Source: Kiritimatiellia bacterium (GTDB lineage: Bacteria; Verrucomicrobiota; Kiritimatiellia; RFP12; UBA3636). From it: DNA of 9,820 bases. The stretch's first letter is position 1, and every line of letters begins with the position of its first letter. The DNA lies in contig JAFUXX010000105.1 of the NCBI GenBank assembly GCA_017476965.1, positions 1 to 9,820 of the forward strand, in the 5' to 3' direction. The notes below the pieces were generated by a model. It did no database searches. It was not told the DNA's origin and was given only the letters and a program-made list of their open reading frames with translations. Shown in pieces: positions 7,974 to 9,820 of this stretch. Made by a program: the position numbers and the translations under genes.

Positions 7974-8001
7974 TTGAAAATCGCGGCTTTCCGCGTAAAA
8001 T
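7974..8001 (+). promoter_or_regulatory. Putative rhaD promoter with a palindrome in the spacer
   Basis: TTGAAA (7974-7979, five of six -35 positions) is followed by 16 bases and then TAAAAT (7996-8001, five of six -10 positions). Transcription would begin near 8008, with a leader of about 43 bases. The spacer contains CGCGG-CTTT-CCGCG (7982-7995), an inverted repeat that could be an operator for a sugar-responsive repressor; no regulator gene is in view. Confidence 0.55.
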
Positions 8002-8050
8002 CCGGCGTTCTACGAAAAAAACAACGCAAACTCCGGAAAGATTCTCCAAA

Positions 8051-8890
8051 GTGAAAGCTTTCACAGATCTGCCCTTCGTCCGCGACTTCGTCCGCCTCTG
8101 CTCCATCGGGGACGCCCAGGGTTTCCACGAACGCAACGGCGGCAACCTCACCTACCACCTGACCGCGGCCGACGTGAAGGCCGCCAAAGCCGTTCTCAAG
8201 GGTCGCAAGCCCGGCCCGTGGGAGGACGTGGAACTCACGAAGGACGTCGCCGTGCCGTCATTCGCCGGCGAATGGTTCCTGGCCACAGGGTCCGGCAAGT
8301 TCTTCCGCAACGTCGCGTACGATCCCGAAAACTCGTTCGCGCTCTGCGAGCTGGACGAAACGGGCTCCAGATACCGCGTCCTCTGGGGGCTCGCGGGCGG
8401 CGGACGCCCGACGTCGGAGTTTTCGAGCCATCTCATGAACCTCGCCGTGAAGGACCGCGTCTCGGGCGGCAAGGTCCGCGTGATCTACCACGCCCACCCG
8501 GCCAACCTCATCGCGATGACCTACGTCTGCCCGCTCGACGACAAGTCGTTCACGCGCGCGCTGTGGAACACGATGACGGAATGCCCGGTCATCTTCCCGG
8601 AGGGCGTTGGCGTCGTGAAGTGGATGGTTCCCGGCGGCCGCGAAATCGCCGTGAAGACGTCCACGCTGATGGACAGGCACTCCGTCGTTGTGTGGGCGCA
8701 CCACGGGCTTTTCTGCGCGGCCGACACGTTCGACAACGCGATGGGGCTCATGGAGACCGTCGAGAAGGCGGCCAAGATCTACATGCTCGTGCTTGCATCC
8801 GGCCGCAAGCCCGTTTCGGGCATAACGCCGAAAGGGTACCGCGCGATCGCGAAGCGCTATTCGGTCGACATCCCCGAAAAGTACCTTTGA
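8051..8890 (+). CDS. rhaD: Rhamnulose-1-phosphate aldolase (class II, zinc-dependent)
   Basis: This enzyme cleaves L-rhamnulose 1-phosphate to dihydroxyacetone phosphate and L-lactaldehyde (EC 4.1.2.19), the last step of the phosphorylating L-rhamnose pathway in the cytosol. At 279 residues the protein is close to E. coli RhaD (274, recalled) and aligns nearly end to end. It has ERNGGNLT at 27-34 (same numbering as E. coli), FLATGSGKFFRNV at 76-88, LWGL at 111-114, PTSE with the catalytic Glu123, HAHPANLIAMTYV with zinc ligands His147 and His149, TEC with Glu177, FPEGVG and WMVPG at 182-195, and WAHHG with the third zinc ligand His218. These correspond to E117, H141, H143, E171 and H212 of E. 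coli at a constant offset of six. The start is GTG 8051, with a weak GGAAAG 10 bases upstream; the match of residues 27-34 supports it. The gene has its own promoter and terminator-like hairpin, and no rhaA, rhaB or transporter is adjacent in the window. Confidence 0.95.
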   Translation: MKAFTDLPFVRDFVRLCSIGDAQGFHERNGGNLTYHLTAADVKAAKAVLKGRKPGPWEDVELTKDVAVPSFAGEWFLATGSGKFFRNVAYDPENSFALCELDETGSRYRVLWGLAGGGRPTSEFSSHLMNLAVKDRVSGGKVRVIYHAHPANLIAMTYVCPLDDKSFTRALWNTMTECPVIFPEGVGVVKWMVPGGREIAVKTSTLMDRHSVVVWAHHGLFCAADTFDNAMGLMETVEKAAKIYMLVLASGRKPVSGITPKGYRAIAKRYSVDIPEKYL

Positions 8891-8900
8891 CCGCGGATCT

Positions 8901-8924
8901 CCGCGCCCGGAGCCCCGGGCGCGG
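8901..8924. terminator. GC-rich hairpin between convergent genes (possible shared terminator)
   Basis: CCGCGCCCGG and CCGGGCGCGG form a perfect 10-bp stem around an AGCC loop, 10 bases past the rhaD stop. Neither strand has a T tract after the stem, so it is at best a weak or factor-assisted bidirectional terminator. It lies exactly between the rhaD stop (8888-8890) and the second in-frame stop of the opposing methyltransferase frame (8941-8939). Confidence 0.5.
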
Positions 8925-8938
8925 GGGTCGCGCGGGGA

Positions 8939-9001
8939 TCAGTCCGCCGCGAGTTCCGGGAAGCGCTTCGAAAGACGGCCCGCGAGCCACGGCGTGACGC
9001 C
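8939..9001 (-). other. In-frame 20-codon extension beyond the TGA stop of the methyltransferase gene
   Basis: Directly after the TGA at 9004-9002 the same frame continues for 20 sense codons, beginning GVTPWLAGRLSKRF and ending PELAAD, before a second TGA at 8941-8939. Joined to the preceding LADYADLRSA, this resembles the closing helix of the methyltransferase family, which I recall as an acidic/aromatic helix followed by a GVxPxLxRL-like segment. A Trp codon TGG changed to TGA would explain the layout. Whether the segment is translated is not known. Confidence 0.5.
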
Positions 9002-9820
9002 TCAGGCGGAGCGCAGGTCGGCGTAGTCGGCGAGCGCCGTCCCCGCGCCGGGGCGGCTCACGCGGACCGCGCGGATCATGACGTTGCGAGCCGTGGCCTC
9101 TGGTTCCACGAACTCCACGACGGACGCCCTGTAGCCGGCGACGCGGAGAATCTGGGCGCGAAAGGCGTCCGTGAGGATGTCCGCCAGCCGCTCGCGCAGT
9201 ATGTTGTTGCGCAGCACGGCCTGGTGCGGGTGCAGCCCCGGATCGAGCGATTTCTGCAGCTCGTGCTGGCAGCACGGCGCGGAGAGGATCGCGCGCGCGC
9301 CGCGTTCGATTCCGAAGGCGATCGCTTCGTCCGTCGCCGTGTCGTACGCGTGGAGCGACAGCACGGCGTCCGGGGCGGCGGGCGGTTCGTAGGCGGCGAT
9401 GTCCGCGAGCGCGAACGAAGCGCCGTCCGCATCCCAGCCTAGCGTTTCGGCCGTGCGGCGGCAGAACGCCACGACCTGCTCCTTGCGGTCCACGCCGCAG
9501 AGCCGCACTTTCATCCCGCGCGACGCTTCGAGGTACGCCTTCGCGGCGAAGGAGAGGTACGCCTTGCCGCAACCGCAGTCCACGATGCAGAACGGAGCGT
9601 CCGCGCCCTTGCGGGCCGGGAGTTCGTCTATCGCCGCGTCGAGCAGCGACAGGAACTGGTTCACCTGGCGGAATTTCGCCTGCATGGAAGGCTTCACGCC
9701 GCCGCCGGGCGCGGAAAAGCCGAGCGCCAGCATCAGCGCCGAGGAGTCGAAGCGCGAGAGCGGGTAGTCCTTGGCGCGGTCGTGGCCCGCCGCCGCCGGG
9801 CCGGGGCATGACCCGGCGCA
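9002..9820 (-). CDS. Class I SAM-dependent methyltransferase (METTL25/RRNAD1-like), 5' end beyond the window
   Basis: The frame is open to the right edge (272 residues visible), with no ATG, GTG or TTG in frame before ATG 9733. I do not take 9733 as the start, because the upstream codons read GHDRAKDYPLSRF, like the charged segment (HNRxKxY type) that precedes the SAM fold in relatives. After it come KFRQVNQFLSLLD; SAM motif I VDCGCGKAYLSF (fragment residues 80-91); LCGVDRKEQV, with the acidic residue at the end of strand 2; ALADIAAYEPP; SLHAYDTATDEAI (155-167); and APCCQHELQ (181-189), a Cys-Cys signature of this methyltransferase group. The family is related to eukaryotic METTL25/RRNAD1; the substrate of the bacterial members is not known to me. 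The product is cytosolic and is transcribed toward rhaD. The stop at 9004-9002 looks premature, since family-like sequence continues in frame down to 8939. Confidence 0.85.
   Translation of the reverse strand, partial: CAGSCPGPAAAGHDRAKDYPLSRFDSSALMLALGFSAPGGGVKPSMQAKFRQVNQFLSLLDAAIDELPARKGADAPFCIVDCGCGKAYLSFAAKAYLEASRGMKVRLCGVDRKEQVVAFCRRTAETLGWDADGASFALADIAAYEPPAAPDAVLSLHAYDTATDEAIAFGIERGARAILSAPCCQHELQKSLDPGLHPHQAVLRNNILRERLADILTDAFRAQILRVAGYRASVVEFVEPEATARNVMIRAVRVSRPGAGTALADYADLRSA

Noticed and set aside
8218..8997. Rightward 259-codon frame overlapping rhaD and the intergenic hairpin
   Set aside because: It is Arg/Pro/Gly-rich shadow sequence, while the overlapping frame is an unmistakable rhaD.
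9002..9004. TGA reassigned to Trp or Sec throughout the genome
   Set aside because: rhaD, the giant gene and the 128-aa gene all end naturally in TGA, and Trp is encoded by TGG in them. No selenocysteine-insertion-like hairpin was evident directly after this TGA.

Overview
The window is about 65-70% GC (judged by eye) and reads as chromosomal DNA of a bacterium from the Verrucomicrobiota/Kiritimatiellota neighbourhood. That placement is an inference from style, not from a marker gene. It rests on one giant secreted beta-sandwich protein with a lamin-tail-like domain, a second secreted LamG-like protein, C-termini of the Y/F-R-V-K type, and strong C/G bias at third codon positions. TGA is the stop of most genes here and TGG encodes Trp, so the standard bacterial code is in use.

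Left part (1-6308): a few codons of a rightward gene end at position 33. A leftward two-gene unit follows. Its first gene (6308 to 426) encodes a 1960-residue Sec-exported protein. I read it as an Ig/FN3-like domain, several jelly-roll (LamG/CBM-like) units that each end in a similar strand, further Ig/FN3-like domains, a lamin-tail-like domain and a terminal beta domain. Its TGA stop overlaps by 4 bp the GTG start of an unrecognised 128-residue cytosolic protein (429 to 43), which suggests translational coupling.

Middle (6309-8050): a 222-bp divergent control region holds two back-to-back sigma70-like promoters. The rightward one drives a 453-residue secreted LamG-like protein whose C-terminal ending (FFRVK) resembles that of the giant protein (FYRVK). 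Two hairpins follow, the second a classical intrinsic terminator. A promoter with a palindrome in its spacer then leads into the next gene.

Right part (8051-9820): rhaD, rhamnulose-1-phosphate aldolase, is complete with all metal ligands and catalytic residues. It converges on a leftward class I SAM-dependent methyltransferase gene (METTL25/RRNAD1-like type with a PCCQHEL motif) that runs off the right edge. That gene has an in-frame TGA followed, in the same frame, by 20 codons that look like the family's natural C-terminus, so it carries either a late nonsense change or a recoding or sequence-quality event.

The two secreted proteins look like a surface or extracellular pair. RhaD suggests deoxysugar use (rhamnose-type sugars). 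No other rhamnose gene is present and no catalytic polysaccharide-degrading domain could be recognised, so a link between them is speculative. I found no CRISPR array, IS element, tRNA or rRNA, and no gene-free stretch above 300 bases.
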